Shown here one piece after another: positions 11,223-23,939 of a stretch of DNA of 64,000 nt (position 1 is its first letter; each line of letters begins with the position of its first letter). The DNA comes from Cymodocea nodosa (taxonomy: Eukaryota > Streptophyta > Magnoliopsida > Alismatales > Cymodoceaceae): positions 13,908,001-13,972,000 of the forward strand of contig CM072335.1 of NCBI GenBank assembly GCA_036874045.1, written 5' to 3'. The position numbers and the translations under genes are program-made. A model generated the notes under the pieces. The model was not told the DNA's origin. It saw nothing but the letters and a program-made list of their open reading frames with translations, and ran no database searches.

Positions 11223-12950
11223 TTTTAGTTCAATTATTTATCAGTTAATTTTGATGATGAAAAACGTGTGGTTTAATTATTTTTGCCATATTTTAGCTGT
11301 CTTTTTATTCAAATGAATCTTGGCTAATTGCTTTGTACTCAAAGTCTTTTAAATTAGAATTCGGTAGGTTATTTTGTCTATAGTGTATTGATTAGAGAGT
11401 TAATTTATAAGTCAGAACAAAATAGGACAAATCAGATGGTTGAGCTTCTCTCTTGGCTTTTTAGATAGTTATATCAGTAACTATCCGAAAGGTAAATTAT
11501 CTTCGGTGAGTTAAGTCTTTTTATGTCCGTATATGACTTTTATGGTAAGTATCCGAAATCCCTTCTATTTCAGATAGTTAAGGTTTTTCTTTCTGGATAG
11601 TTAGCTGTTTCTCTGATTTAATGCATTTTTGGTTACTTTCTTCTGAAGGACACATGTCAGTCTCTCATCGCTTGACTTAAGTGACTTTTCAGAAGGTTAC
11701 GATGTAACTATCTGAAAACTCTTAAGAATCGGAGGGTTACCTTCAGTAAGTATCCGAAAATAGTTTTAAGCTTCGGATGATTGAGTTTTCTATTATTTCT
11801 GACTTAAGTGACTTTTCGGAAGGTTACCTGTGTAACTATCCGAAATGACATAAGGATCAGAGAGTTATCTTTTATAAGTATCCAAAACATGCATTCTCTA
11901 TCGGATAGTTTATTTTTTATATATTTTATGATGCTATTTCAGAAGGACACATGTTTCAATTTTAATACATGACTTAAGTGGTATTTCGGTATGTTAGTTC
12001 TATCTATTCGAAATGATTTTGAGTTTCAGTAGGTTATCTGTTTAAGTCTTCGACTTTCTAAAAGTCTCCGAAGATTTTATTTTTACAGAAACTACAACTA
12101 TTATTAATTGACTAATCTTTGTGGTAAGATATCTTTTGATTGCAGATCTCAACTTTATTATGATTGAAGGTTGCCGGAAATGAATTACTGCTTAAAGCAT
12201 CTAACCATTTTAGAATTCTTTCCATCTATGCAAATCTCAAAGGAAAAATAAAAAGGATTTTGCAGAAAACTAAAATACACAGAATTTTTCAACACTCGAA
12301 AGGGAGAAATTGTCTGCTTAGTTTTTCTGCAAACATCCTGAAGATTCGTCTACAACAAAGTCCAGAAGATCATAAGTTGTAGATAAATCAAGAATTCTCT
12401 TCAAAGCTTCAAAAATCAACTCTTCTTGGGAGTTGACCTTGTGTTGTGTGTCTTTGTCATTTTAAGTCTGTGACTCCTAGTGTTAAACTGTTTTCTCTTT
12501 AGCTTTAAGACCCTAACTCACAAGGGTGTTGTAAATATACCTTCACAAGGTTGGGGCCTTGGTGAAGAGAGTGAAGTGTGATACTTCATTTGCTCAAGAT
12601 TGGGGTCTTGAGTACACAAAGTTGGTGCTTTGTGTGAGGTTTTTGTTTAGCCTTTAAAAACATCTGTAAGGTTATTGCTTAGCTTGCAAAAGCAACTTGT
12701 TTAAGGTTTGTGCTTAGCCTTAAAAGCACTTAGTGGAATTCTTGAGGTTGTGGCCTTGAGGAGTGGACTACCCAGTTTGGGGAACCACTATAAATCTCTT
12801 TGTGTTCTTTACTTTCTGCATTGCAAGTTTTAATTCCAAAATCAATTAATCAGGGTTCATTAGTGTCAACAACTTCCAAAGTTTTAAAAGCAAAATAAAT
12901 TTTATTAGGACACTATTCACCCCCCTCTAGTGTGTCATTCGATCCTTTCA
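11223..12950 (+). repeat. Element B 5' LTR
   Basis: This 1728-bp LTR ends GATCCTTTCA and pairs with 23940-25670. From 11460 to 12070 it contains a dense series of dyads such as TTTCGGAAGGTTA...TAACTATCCGAAAT (11814-11846). It also has three TGACTTAAGT sites (near 11673, 11800 and 11970), two of them shortly after ACACATGT (near 11650 and 11947). The downstream part (12420-12950) is a calmer region with CTTCACAAGGTTGGGGCC-type blocks. Confidence 0.95.
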
Positions 12951-12951
12951 A

Positions 12952-12965
12952 GTGGTATTAGAGCA
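12952..12965 (+). promoter_or_regulatory. Primer binding site of B (tRNA-iMet type)
   Basis: GTGGTATTAGAGCA directly follows the LTR end. The usual plant copia site is TGGTATCAGAGC, complementary to the initiator tRNA-Met 3' end; here C has become T. The related element E keeps TGGTATCAAAGCA. Confidence 0.85.
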
Positions 12966-13002
12966 GGTTATCTTTGTAATAGATTTAATCAATCTGAGAT
13001 CA

Positions 13003-14849
13003 ATGGTAGAGGGTCAACATGTACACTGACCTCCACTCTTTAATGGAAATAATTATGGCTTTTGGAAAAATAAAATGACTAATTTTTTAAAATCTATGGA
13101 TGTGAAGGTATAGAGAGTAGTGGTTTGTGGTATACAGCTTCCAGATGTTCTTGAAGACATGTGGAATGATGAAGATGAGAAGAAAATTCAAATGGATGCA
13201 AGAGGAATGAATGCACTAACTTGTGCAATCACTGCTGATATATACAACAAGATTTCTACTACACATGCAGCTTGGCGTGCATTAGAAATTACTTATGAGG
13301 GAACAAATGAAGTGAAGGATACAAAAATCAGTATCCTACTAAGAAAGTATGAGACGTTCAAAATGAAAGAGAATGAGAGTATCACTAATCTCATATCTCG
13401 TTTCATTGAGATCATAAATGGATTGAAGAATCTCGGGAAAGAATTTCCCATGAAAGAACAGGTTATTAAAGTCTTGAGAAGCCTGAACAAAGATTGGAAA
13501 GCTAAGGCTACCTCCCTACAAGATTCAAAGGATATGAGGACTTTCACTCTGGAAGATCTCATTGGTAATTTGTTAGCCTATGAGACTCAACTAAAAGACT
13601 GGAAAGAAGAGGAAGGAGAAACCTCAAGGAAGGTTGAAAAGAAAAAGGAGCTTGCACTAAAGGTTCAACACCATCTAAGGAGCCTATTAATGAGTTTCCA
13701 GAAGAATTGGCCTGTATTATCAGAAAATATAGAAAATTCTGGAAGAAAAGAAAAAGTCATGATAAAGGGAAGCAATCTACTACAAAATGCTTCAACTGCA
13801 ACAGATATGGGCATTTTCAGAGCCAATGCTCATATCAAAAGAAGGATGAAAGAAAGAACTTTGACAAGAAGAAATCTTATGGAAAATAGAAATTTCATTA
13901 GAGAAGATTTAATCAAGGAAAGAAGAAAACATTCCAAGTTACTTGGGATGATTCTATAGAATCTGAAGTATCTGATGGTACCAGTACTGATGATACATAG
14001 ACTGAGTCCGAGTCTGAAGAGCTAGCCAATGTCTGTTTTATGGCTAACACTAATGAGGTACATTCTGATTCTAATATAGCTGAGGAAATTATTTCTGATA
14101 ATGATTCTGATGTATCTGATATAAATCAAGATGATTATAATGAATTATTGGAAGAATTGAAAAATTTCAGTTTGGAAAATTCTATGTTAAAAAGGAAATT
14201 ATCAAATAGTAATAAAATTGTTGCTAAGTTAGAAAAGGAAATTACTACATTAAAAATTGAAAATTCTACATTAAAGAAAAATAAATTTGTTGCTGATAGT
14301 TTTGATATGCATGATAAAATTTCTGAACTTGAAAAATATAATTCAGAACTTATTAAAGAACTAAAGGATAAATTTTTAGAAAACAAAAGGCTACAAGATG
14401 AAACTAAAAAATTGAATGAAAAACTTAAAAAGTAGTGTGTAGAAAATTCTAGTTCTAATACTGATATAGAAAAATTAGAACAAGAAATTGGTAGTTTAAA
14501 ATTTAAACTAGGAGCTTTTACTAAAGGAGATAAGAAATTGACAAATATTATTAATAGTTATAAAGTCTTTGGTGATAGAACTAGTATAGGTTTTAACTAT
14601 GAACCACCAAAAACATATGCTTCTGTTAATTTTTCAAACAGCTATAAAATAGATTATGGAAATGGCTATTTGAAAACAATTAATAAAGAGAAAGTTATCT
14701 ATGTGTTAAAAAGTAATACTGTTAATCGAAATAACACATGGATTTCAAAATAAAATAGATTTCAAATATTCTCCACTAACAAAAATGGACCCAAGAAAAT
14801 ATGGGTACCAAAGGATGTGATTATGACTGTTCTTGCAGGTCAAAACTAA
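13003..14849 (+). pseudogene. Element B gag
   Basis: The start is ATG at 13003 (MVEGQHVH), supported by the matching start of E at 63521. Two stops follow early: TGA at 13027 (CGA to TGA) and TAG at 13111 (TGG to TAG). The capsid-like region with ADIYNKISTTHAAWRAL and LISRFIEIINGLKNLGKEF is open to about 13660. A frameshift there moves the frame, in which the zinc knuckle CFNCNRYGHFQSQC (about 13787-13830) follows. From 14040 an acidic stretch and a long coiled coil (about 14130-14520) continue, with stops at 14433 and 14751 (CAA to TAA). The tail GPKKIWVPKDVIMTVLAG ends at about 14849, overlapping pol in another frame. Length and order fit Sirevirus Gag. Confidence 0.88.
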
Positions 14850-17800
14850 AAGATCACGATGGGTGATGGACAGTGGTGCTTCAAAGCATATGACTGGAGA
14901 TAAATCTGTCCTGAAAGATCTGAAGAAAATTGATGGAGGAAATGTCAGATTTGGTAATGATCAAAAGGGTAAGATTATTGGTATTGGATCTGTCTATGTA
15001 AATGATAAAATGATTATAGATAATGTTTTACTAGTTGAAAATTTAGAGCATAATTTAATTAGTATTACTCAATTAAAAGATAAAGGTTATATGGTTTTGT
15101 TTAAATCTAAGAGGTGCCTTGTTATTGATGAAAATTCTAATGAAATCAAATTTACTGCTCATAGAAGAAATGATGTCTGTTTTCTAAATTTGTTTGATGA
15201 TGTTTCTTCTGCTAATTCCTGTTTAATTGCTAATAATTTGGACAATGCATGGTTATGGCATCGTAGACTAGGTCATATTCATATGAAGCAGCTAGATAAG
15301 TTAGATAAGAAGAACCTAGTAGATGGTTTACCTAATTTGAAATTTAAAAAGGATAAAATCTGTGATGCTTGTGAATTGAGAAAACAGAAGAAGAGTTCCT
15401 TTAAATCAGGAAAGCAAATTATTTCTAGAAGAATTTTGGAATTAATTCACATGGATTTATTTGGCCCTACTAGAATAGAAAGTTTAGGTGGAAAGAAATA
15501 TGTATTTGTTCTAGTTGATGATTTTTCAAGATATACTTGGGTAATATTTTTTAGACATAAGAGTGAAGTATTTGAGGAGTTTAAAATTTTTCTGAGTATG
15601 GTTCAAAATGAAAAGCAATTAAAAGTTCAGAAAATTAAGAGTGATCATGGAGGAGAATTTGAAAATGAAAATATGGAAAAACTTTGCCAAGATCTAGGAA
15701 TAGAACATAGATTTGCCTTTCCTAGAGCCCCTTCTCAGAATGGAGTTGTAGAGAGAAAGAATAGATCTCTTCAAGAAATGGCTAGAACTTGCTAAATGAA
15801 AACAAGGTTGCTTATTATTTTTGGGTTGAGGCAGTTAGTACTGCATGTTATATTTTAAATAGAGTAACCCTAAGAAGAGATTTGAATAAGACTCTTTTTG
15901 AACTATGGATGGGAGGAATTCCTGAAGTTCATTATTTTAAAGCTTTTGGATCTAAAAGTTTTATTCTAAATACAAAGGAGAATAAAGATAAATTTGAAGC
16001 AAAATCTGACGAAGGTATATTTTTGGGATATTCTTCAAGAAGTAAGGCATATAGAGTCTATAACAAAATTTCCTTGGCCATTGAAGAATCCATGCATGTA
16101 AATTTTGATGAAGAGCCAAGTAGTAATTCAAGAGAAATTAGTAATACTTCTGAAGATGAATGTACTGAAGTAAATTTTGGTGAATCTAGTTCGTTAGGTC
16201 AAGAAAGAAATGATAACTCCGTGTCTCATAAATTTTTGCCTCAACATCCTAAGGAGTTTATTATTGGTGATATTTCAAAAAGTATTCAAACAAGATCTAG
16301 GATTAATGTTTTCGGGTGTTATGCATTTCTATCTGAAATAGAACCTAAAAACATTGATGAGGCATTGAATGATGAATTTTGGATTAGTGCCATGCAGGAA
16401 GAACTCAATCAGTTTAGAAGAAATGACGTTTGGGACTTAGTTCCTAAACCTCAAGGTCATTCAATTATTGGCACTAAATGGATATTTAAGAATAAATCTG
16501 ATGAATCAGGGCATGTAATTAGAAATAAGGCTAGACTAGTAGCCTAAGGGTATAACTAGCAGGAGGGAATAGATTTTGAAGAAACCTTTGCTCTTGTAGC
16601 TAGATTAGAATCAATTAGAATATTTCTAGCTTTTGCTGCTCATATGAATTTTAAACTTTATCAAATGGATGTTAAAAGTGCATTTTTAAATGGTTTTATT
16701 AAAGAAGAAGTATTTGTTAGACAACCCTCTGGTTTTGCTGATGTTGATTATCCTAAGCATGTTTTCAAATTGAAGAAGGCCTTGTATGGGTTGAAACAAG
16801 CTCCGAGAGCTTGGCATGATAGGTTGAAATCCTTTTTGTTAGATAATGGTTTTTCTATTGGTAAGGTTGACAATACCTTATTTTTTAAGAAAAATCATTT
16901 AGGTTTGTTAGTTGTTCAGATTTATGCAGATGATATCATTTTTGGAGCAACTAATGAGGATTTAAGTAATAAGTTTGCAGATCAGATGAAGAATCAGTTT
17001 GAGATGAGTCTAATGGGTGAGTTGACATTCTTTCTGGGATTGCAGATTAAACAAGTTGTAAAAGGAATTTTTGTATATCAAGAAAAATATAGAAAGCAAC
17101 TTTTAGAAAAATTTGGAATGAGTAACTGCAAGTCCTCAAGCACTCCTATGAGTTCATCAATTAAATTAGATAAAGATGAATCTGGACCAGCTGTTGATAT
17201 TACCAAATATAGAGGAATGATAGGTTCTCTTCTTTATTTAATAGCTTCTAGACTTGATATCATGTTCAGTGTTTGTGCCTATGCTCATTTTCAAGCTCAA
17301 CCAAAAGAATCTCACCTATCTGCAGTTAAAAGGATAATGAAATACCTGCAAGGAACTTCAAATTTTGGTTTAATGTATTTCAAAGATAGCAGTTTGGATC
17401 TAATTGGATACAGTGATGTTGATTATGCTAGATGCAAATCTGATAGAAAGAGTACTAGTGGAGCTTGCCAACTGTTTGGTAGTTCATTAATTTCATGGTT
17501 TAGTAAGAAGCAGAATTGTGTTGCCCTATTAACTACTGAAGCTGAATATGTTGCTGTTGCCCTATGTTGTGCACAAATTCTTTGGATGAAACAAACTATG
17601 AAAGATTATGGAATTACATATGGAAAAACTCCTATTAATTGTGATAGTAATAGTGCAATAAGTTTGTCAAAGAACCTTGTGTTGCACTCTCGGACAAAAC
17701 ATATTGAGATAAGACACCATTTTTTGAAAGATAATGTTATGAAGGATAACATTGAGCTGAATTTTGTTTCTACTCATGAGCAGTTGGCAGATATTTTCAC

Positions 17801-17873
17801 AAAGCCTCTTGAAGAAAAATAGCTTATCAAATTGAGAAGAGATTTAGGAATATGTTGCCTAAATGATTTTTAG
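14833..17873 (+). pseudogene. Element B pol: protease, integrase, reverse transcriptase, RNase H
   Basis: Protease: WVMDSGASKHMTG near 14865-14900. Integrase zinc finger: WHRRLGHIH near 15255, CDAC near 15362. DDE core: HMDLFGP near 15450, KSDHGGEFEN near 15640, NGVVERKNRSLQEM near 15740. One base is lost at about 15788, after the conserved QEMART. The frame continues at 15789. RT follows from about 16400, with [14 protein letters not shown] and catalytic YADD ([12 protein letters not shown] near 16920), then RNase H ([16 protein letters not shown] near 17430, [18 protein letters not shown] near 17500). Stops at about 16545 and 16557 come from CAA and CAG. A further TAG at 17820 precedes the terminal block LRRDLGICCLNDF, which ends at 17873. 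In the upstream conserved Gln-rich block one Pro has also become Leu. Defective. Confidence 0.92.
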
Positions 17874-19460
17874 CTTTACCTACTATCTTTTTTATCTTCT
17901 ATTTCTTTTATATTTACTTCACCATCTCATTCTCTATTATCTGTTTTGATTATATTGAGTTATTTTGATAATCTATTTCTGTCTAATCCTAATTTTGAGT
18001 TATTTCTTGAGAATATTTACAAATTATTATTCTTCAAACTTTAAAACAAAAACAAAACAACCAACACTCTTCATGGGATTTTCTACTGAGTTTATAAATT
18101 ACAATGATTTCATACATCTATCTTAAAATCAACTTAGAATAACTTACAACATTATTGAAGGTTTCTACTCTACAAATAGAATAATGTCCACATGACACTT
18201 AGAATGGGGATCTAAATCTGAAAAATAGCCAAGTTACCTTAATTAATTTAGTGATTGTATTCCTATTTGCTAGACTGAATGTTTCATGATTAGAAAATTT
18301 AGAGGTATTTAATATGTGAGGGTGAAAAACAAGGAAAAGTGGTTGGAAGCAATAAGACTCAAGATATTTAACTTGACCTTGTCTAAATGTTTTTTAACTT
18401 TCTACACTTTCCATTTTTTAGTATTGTCAAAGTGATTGCCATTGTTAAAAGAAAAAAAAAATGGAATGTTTGTTGCAAAGAGCAACCAACACCAATCTTA
18501 AACAAAAAAAAAACACCTCTGATTATTGGTTATGTAGTACTGACCATTTCATAATTCTCAAAGATCTTCTTTTCTTCTTAGTTAATTACATAACAGACAT
18601 TGTTAAGGGAAAATATACCTTGGGGTTGCTTCATGGAAATTTCAAACTGGGTAGAGAGAACATATTAAATAATTCTGAATTTGTCTATTCTAAAACCATT
18701 AAGTTATAGCACTAGAGTTTATGAAAACTGATTTTTTAAGGTTAATAAGGTGAACCATAGGATTAAGTTCTTATACTAAGTGAAATGTGTTATTTATCAT
18801 AATATAGAGCCTTGAATATTTCAGTAATTCTCACACAAATAAAAAAAAAAGAATGATAAATATATATATATATATATCTATATATCTAATCATAAAAAAT
18901 AAAAATAATAAAAAAATAAAAACATTATAAAAATACAAATACCACAACAAAATTTTTTTTTGGTGATTTCTTTTATTCAAAAATTCAAGGGGAGTTTATT
19001 CTTTTTCATATGTCTGATTTTCTTAATTTTAAGATCTCTTTCTTTCTTAGTCAGCATATTTTTAAGGGGAGTTATTTTCTTTAACTGATTAGGTGCTGGA
19101 AGTCTTCGGAGAGCTAGCTTTTTGTCTTAAGGGCTTTTCAGACAGTTAAGTTGTAACTATCCGAAAAATTCTTAGTTTCGGCAAGTTCCAGTCTTGTGAC
19201 CTTATTTCTTTTTCAGACAGTTATTCTGTAACTATCCGAAATTCTCCTACCTTTCGGTAAGTTCGACCTCTAACTCACCGATCTCTAGAACTTTTCGATT
19301 TTTATATGCTTTCGGAGGGTTATCTTCTCACTTTGTCTCAACCTTCCAATTCTCAAATCCTTCGTCTGCTTCCTCTCTTTTTCCTGCCTTCTCCTTCATG
19401 GATTCATCTGGACATTTTTCTACCCTTTCTCTGCAAGAGCAAGAACAACAGATTTAAAGA
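17874..19460 (+). other. Non-coding spacer between pol and the extra ORF of B
   Basis: No convincing gene; ORF 18461-18709 has no recognisable domain. The stretch is AT-rich with an AT microsatellite near 18860-18885. At 19078-19330 a group of dyads of the LTR type occurs outside any LTR, for example CAGACAGTTAAGTTGTAACTATCCG. In intact relatives the messenger or promoter for the downstream ORF could lie here (inference). Confidence 0.55.
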
Positions 19461-20654
19461 ATGGAACAAGATCTCTAGACAGGTATGAAAGATCTTTCTC
19501 CTACAAAAGCTCAACTCATTATTTCTGTTAGAGAAGAGGTCATTGATATTGAGTCAGTATATGGAACCTTAGAAATTGTCACTCGTTTATTGTGTTTGGA
19601 GAAATAATTGTCTGTTCTTCGTAAATTTCGTCCTATTTCCACCTTTGTTAAAATGGGAAATAGTTGAAAACCAAGAAGCCTTCCTCGAGAAAATACACCA
19701 AACCTTCTATTGGTCATAAAAAACAGAATACCACTTCTACCTGTTCTTCATAGAGTAGTAAAATAGATTCTGTTGCTCCTAGGGTTTCTAATGATTCTTC
19801 TTCGGATGATGAAGACATATTTACTACTAAAGTTAACTCCTTAGAACCTCAATTTAAATATGTTTATGAGGCTTATGTCAACCAATTTTTGAGTACTTCT
19901 AAGGATACTAGAGCTTCTGAGAAACGAACATTGCATATGGCCCTACACTTATAAGATACACTAGTAAAAAGAAGAAATCAAGTTTTACTGCATAAACTAA
20001 GTGAGCAACTAGGAATCACAATTCAAGAGCCTACAGATCCTACTTGATATCATGATTTTTCTGATATGGAAGATAAGAAGAAATCAGTGGCTGAACCTAA
20101 ATTCTTTTTGCCCCAGAAAGGAATTGATTTCAGGCATGTGGCTAGCTGATCATACTCTCAAATTCCTGAGTTTTGTATTGGAACTTTACACCAACTTGCT
20201 CTTGGTCCTTCTCACTTGATTTCTTCCTCTACTCCAGTTCTGCCTACAATTTTCTCATCTCCCTTTCCATCTACTCCATTCACTTACTCTAGGAGAAGAA
20301 AGAAAACTCTCTCCTCTCATCCGAGTTTTGCCCAATCTCTGTTTGTACATAAAGAAGACTTCACACCTCCTCCTCCATCTGATGTAGAATCTCATCCAAT
20401 TCCTTCTCCTCTCACTCAAATGCTGATACAAGGATTGTATGCAGATTTGAGTTCTGTTCCTGTTCCTCAATCTCCTCCACCTTCTGAAACTCCTCTAGTA
20501 GATGAACATCCAAAGGTTGTAGTCAATTATTCTTCAAACATCCCTACAGATGTAAATTATTTCAAATCTTCTATAGCTAGAGATCTCTTTTTCAATAAAT
20601 ATCAAGGAATGAAGATCATTTACAACAGACTAGTAAATTTTAAAGGAATGGATT
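19461..20654 (+). pseudogene. Element B extra ORF, 5' part
   Basis: A likely start is ATG at 19461 (MEQDL), followed by a TAG at once (CAG to TAG). The text TGMKDLSPTKAQLIISVREE continues in that frame to about 19650, then the frame shifts. An acidic SNDSSSDDEDIF segment follows near 19790, then a proline/serine-rich region (20216-20520, PPPPSDVESHPIPSP). A conserved block FNKYQGMKIIYNRLVNFKGM (20597-20650) follows, right up to the inserted solo LTR. The block matches KYQ..., IIYSRLVNWDGM in the extra ORF of gypsy G1 (about 48820-48880). It resembles the plant transposon protein domain often found in Athila env-like ORFs; I infer this from memory of the family. Function is unknown. Several stops are CAA/CAG derived. 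Confidence 0.7.
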
Positions 20655-22840
20655 TGTAAAGTATCAATTTGTGCATTTTATATATGTTAATTCATGCATA
20701 TTAAGGATTATAAGTCATCATTATATATGTTCTTATGAAAGATTACATGAAAATCATATTTTAGAACTATACATGTTTTATTGGTTAAATAGTCAATAAT
20801 GCACAAATTTATCCTTTATTAAATTTACACCTAGTCAATTAGCCCATGTGTAGATATAAGTAATTTATATATTGATTTCATGTATGTCTTAAAAGAATTA
20901 TCATTAAGTTATGACTTCAAATAATCCTCAATTGAGCAAGCAATATATTATGCACATTTCATTTTTGCTTTATAATTGAGTAGCAATTTATGTGTAATGT
21001 GCATATGCATTTAATGTTATGTTTGAGTTGTTGATAATAGGTGAGGACGTGGACCCTTGGATTAAATCATGGGAAATCAACAACCCATGGTCGTCCATCT
21101 CACACTTCCAATTCTTGAATATATCAATCAATCAACCATCAAGACTTGCTTAATTTAGGAGGTCACAAATTAGAAGGAGTTTGAATTCTTTCCATAGATG
21201 GATGACAATGGAAAGCAAAAGAGGATGGTTGGCCAAAGGAAAGATCATCTCCTCTTTCTCCTCCATGCAAGGGCAAGAACTTCAACTCCAATTTTCGTCC
21301 ATCCTCTTCCACCCAAGATTTTGGAAGAGTTTTCCTCCAAGATTGGTGAGCTTAGGCGCCTTCCCCCTCATACTAGAAGACCTCCTTCTCTCCACTCCAA
21401 GTCGACATACGGAAGGACCTCCACGAGTGAAATTGGTGGTATTGGAGGCACGTGTGCAGCATTGGAAGAGCTTGGGACGTGATCTTCAAGATGAGGTAAT
21501 AGGAAGCATCAAAATTGAGAGGAAAGCCAACAAATCCGTATATCTTGGAAGTGGATTGAGGACGTGCAACCCATTTTCTCCAAAGCAAACATAGGTGGTT
21601 TCCCTTTGGACGTGATTTGCAAGTGGTGACAGCCTTGTAGAGGAGCGGACAAAGTGGTTCATCATCAAATAGGGATCAAATGCTTGAAGAGAAGTGGATG
21701 AATTAAAGGTAAAAGAGAAGGGAGAGATCCTCATACTTGTAAACATATTTTCATATCAAATGTGTATGAGTATTTAGGTATTTTTAATTTATAAATGTAT
21801 GCACATTTAGGATCTTTGTTAAATCTTTATTTCTTTAATTTAAATAGTTGTTTTAGATTAGATCTCATGGAATATAGTTGCTTCATGTGAATATGTGAAT
21901 GTTGTGCATAAAACTAACTCTTAACCCTTGTGAATGCGTGTATATCCTATTTGCTGTAAATTCCAATGCATGTTCTGTTTTGTTATATGTTGTACGACTT
22001 GATTTCTTTGAGTTATATGTTGTGTTATAGCTTTTTTTGTAAGTACTTTAAGTGTATAATACGTATGTAGTGTTGTTGGAATTTTTTAGAATGCATTTCT
22101 GCGGTTTTTCGATTTTTCTTTCGAAGGTAGCATCTGCTCTGTTTTACTGGTCGAGCAACAGAAATTATGCTTGACGCCTTCGTGTTGCCTTGCTTTTGTA
22201 CGTTCGAAATATTTTCCTGTAAATTTTCCTGATTAGAGAAACGAGTTATCTTTCAAGGCGCGGTGATTTCGTGGTGTTTCATGAAGATTTGATTGAGTTA
22301 TGATTTTTACACCAACGACGCGTTTTTGGAAAGTTTTCAGAATCGTTTTGCGCACTGTTTGTATATCCGACTTTGGCAGCAACCTAGAGTGAATTAGTCC
22401 TGGAAATCACTGCCATTTTAAAGATAACTCGATGACCTTTCCAACCAATATTTTCTCTGGATTTTTCAATGTCCAGGTTGGAAGGAAGAAGAGTTAGAAT
22501 TCGGACTAATTTCTGTGATTCCAGAAATGTGAACTTAAGATTTTCTTGAGTTTTCTAGCTATTAGCTCTAGGAATTAACAAGTTTTATGCTACCTTTGAA
22601 ATCTTTATTGTATTTTTGTAAATTATAACTTAATTGCATGTAATTAGATTTTTAATTGTGGATTTAATGGTATGGATGTTTTATCGAACAATCATTTTAA
22701 TAAAAATTATTTAAGACAAACTCCTTGTGGATTCGACCTGTACTTGCACATGCTTATTACAATGGGCACCGTGCGCTTGCGGTTATAAATGTAAAATTTG
22801 TGCTTTTGCCGTTAATTTAACAACACATAAAAGCGTTACA
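20655..22840 (+). repeat. Solo LTR of the L family
   Basis: This 2186-bp sequence starts TGTAAAGTATCAATTTGTGC and ends AAGCGTTACA. It is flanked by perfect GGATT duplications (20650-20654 and 22841-22845). Both ends match the L LTR read in its own polarity (TGTAGAGAC... and ...CGTTACA). The match includes the ATTCGACCTGTACTTGCA block near 22730 and GGGCACCGTGCGCTTGCG near 22762. It is longer than the L LTRs and diverged in the middle, so it is an older or different subfamily member. A solo LTR arises by recombination between the two LTRs of a full element. Confidence 0.92.
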
Positions 22841-22845
22841 GGATT

Positions 22846-23742
22846 CAATTCACAGTCTGCTCATTCATCAAGGGCTTTTAGGTCTTATTTCTTCTCCCTC
22901 AAGGTTATCTATTTTTGAAGACCTTATTCCCCTTTTTACTTCAATCTTGAGATTTTTCCACATTTTGTTCTCCTACACCTTCAACATCAAACAATTAGGA
23001 TTAATGGAGCATTTTTGGAGACTCTTTTTGGAATACCATCTACTAGTATAAATATTGCTCTTTCTCCATCAGAATTAGGGTGGTAGGAATCAGAAATGAA
23101 TAAATTGATTGGAAAAACTCCTGATAAACAGTTTAAGTTAGTTAAGACTGTAGATCTTAATGGTTTGGCCTGGATGATTACCACAATTTTGTCTACCTTT
23201 GTATTTCAGAAAATAGGTCATGTAGATGAATTAGAGAGGAAAGTCTACCAAGCCACTTATGTTGTGATGGCTGGAATCAAGGTTAATTGGGCAAAAGTCA
23301 TTATTGCTTAAATCACTCATCTGCAAAGTTTTCTATTTTATGGAGATTTCATTTTTCATCTGATGGCTAGATACATTGATTTATCGGGCAAACATCTGAA
23401 ATCCATTAAAAGAAGAGTACTACAACTTAAGGATCTTTAGAGAATGTCCTCTGATCTGGTTGAGTTGCCCCCTCCTTTTCAACCATCTGTAACTTAAAAT
23501 TCAGCACCTTAGTCTACAACAGCTTCACCTCCTGTCGCACCTCTTTTTGCAGAGACTTCACCTCCTGCAGCACCTACTCCAACTCTAGCAGTTGATAGTT
23601 CTGATACCCTCCTAAAATAGAATGAGCTTCTACTTCAACATAATCAAATGCTTTTGGATCAAGTAGCTCATTTAGAACAACTTCTGAGGGAGAGGGATAC
23701 TTTAATTCAAGATTTGTTATAGAAAAAGTCAGCTGCACCTTA
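22846..23742 (+). pseudogene. Element B extra ORF, 3' part
   Basis: This continues 19461-20654 after the solo LTR. The first residues on this side align with the extra ORF of G1 (IHSLLIHQGLLGLIS against IKDLFEFRGLLQYIS). One or more frameshifts near 22960-22990 lead to INGAFLETLFGIP and, from 23096, MNKLIGKTPDKQFKLVKTVD. The segment IKVNWAKVIIA, stop, LQSFLFYGDFIFHLMARYI matches IQINWFAFFIS...KLFYGDLIPLLMVDYI of G1. A proline-rich stretch (about 23460-23600) and a C-terminal leucine-rich coiled coil (LLLQHNQMLLDQVAHLEQLL, near 23630) follow. The stops at 23309, 23438, 23496 and later fit C-to-T changes. The end is uncertain (a TAG lies near 23740). Confidence 0.7.
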
Positions 23743-23925
23743 GACTTTTTGTTTTTCTATTGATGTAATTTTCTTTGTTTGTTTTATTTTGTATCCATAT
23801 TGTTTCTTACTCTTCATCAATGAAATTACATTTTATTTATCATCGAGTATCCTTCAATCACTTGTCTCCACTTTTTAATTCTGACAAAGGAGGAGAATAT
23901 ATCTGTTTACAGTTTTGTCATCATC

Positions 23926-23939
23926 AAAAAGGGGGAGAT
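23926..23939 (+). promoter_or_regulatory. Polypurine tract of B
   Basis: AAAAAGGGGGAGAT lies directly before the TGTTAGTTC start of the 3' LTR. D has the same 14 bases before its LTR (61527-61540). Confidence 0.92.

Noticed and set aside
12952-12965. tRNA-like matches at primer sites
   Set aside because: Only the 3' complement of tRNA is present; these are primer binding sites, not tRNA genes.
18461-18709. 82-residue ORF between pol and extra ORF of B
   Set aside because: AT-rich spacer, no domain, no counterpart in D or G1.
22727-22918. Cys-rich small ORF near the end of the solo LTR
   Set aside because: It spans the LTR end and the target duplication, so it is a junction artefact.
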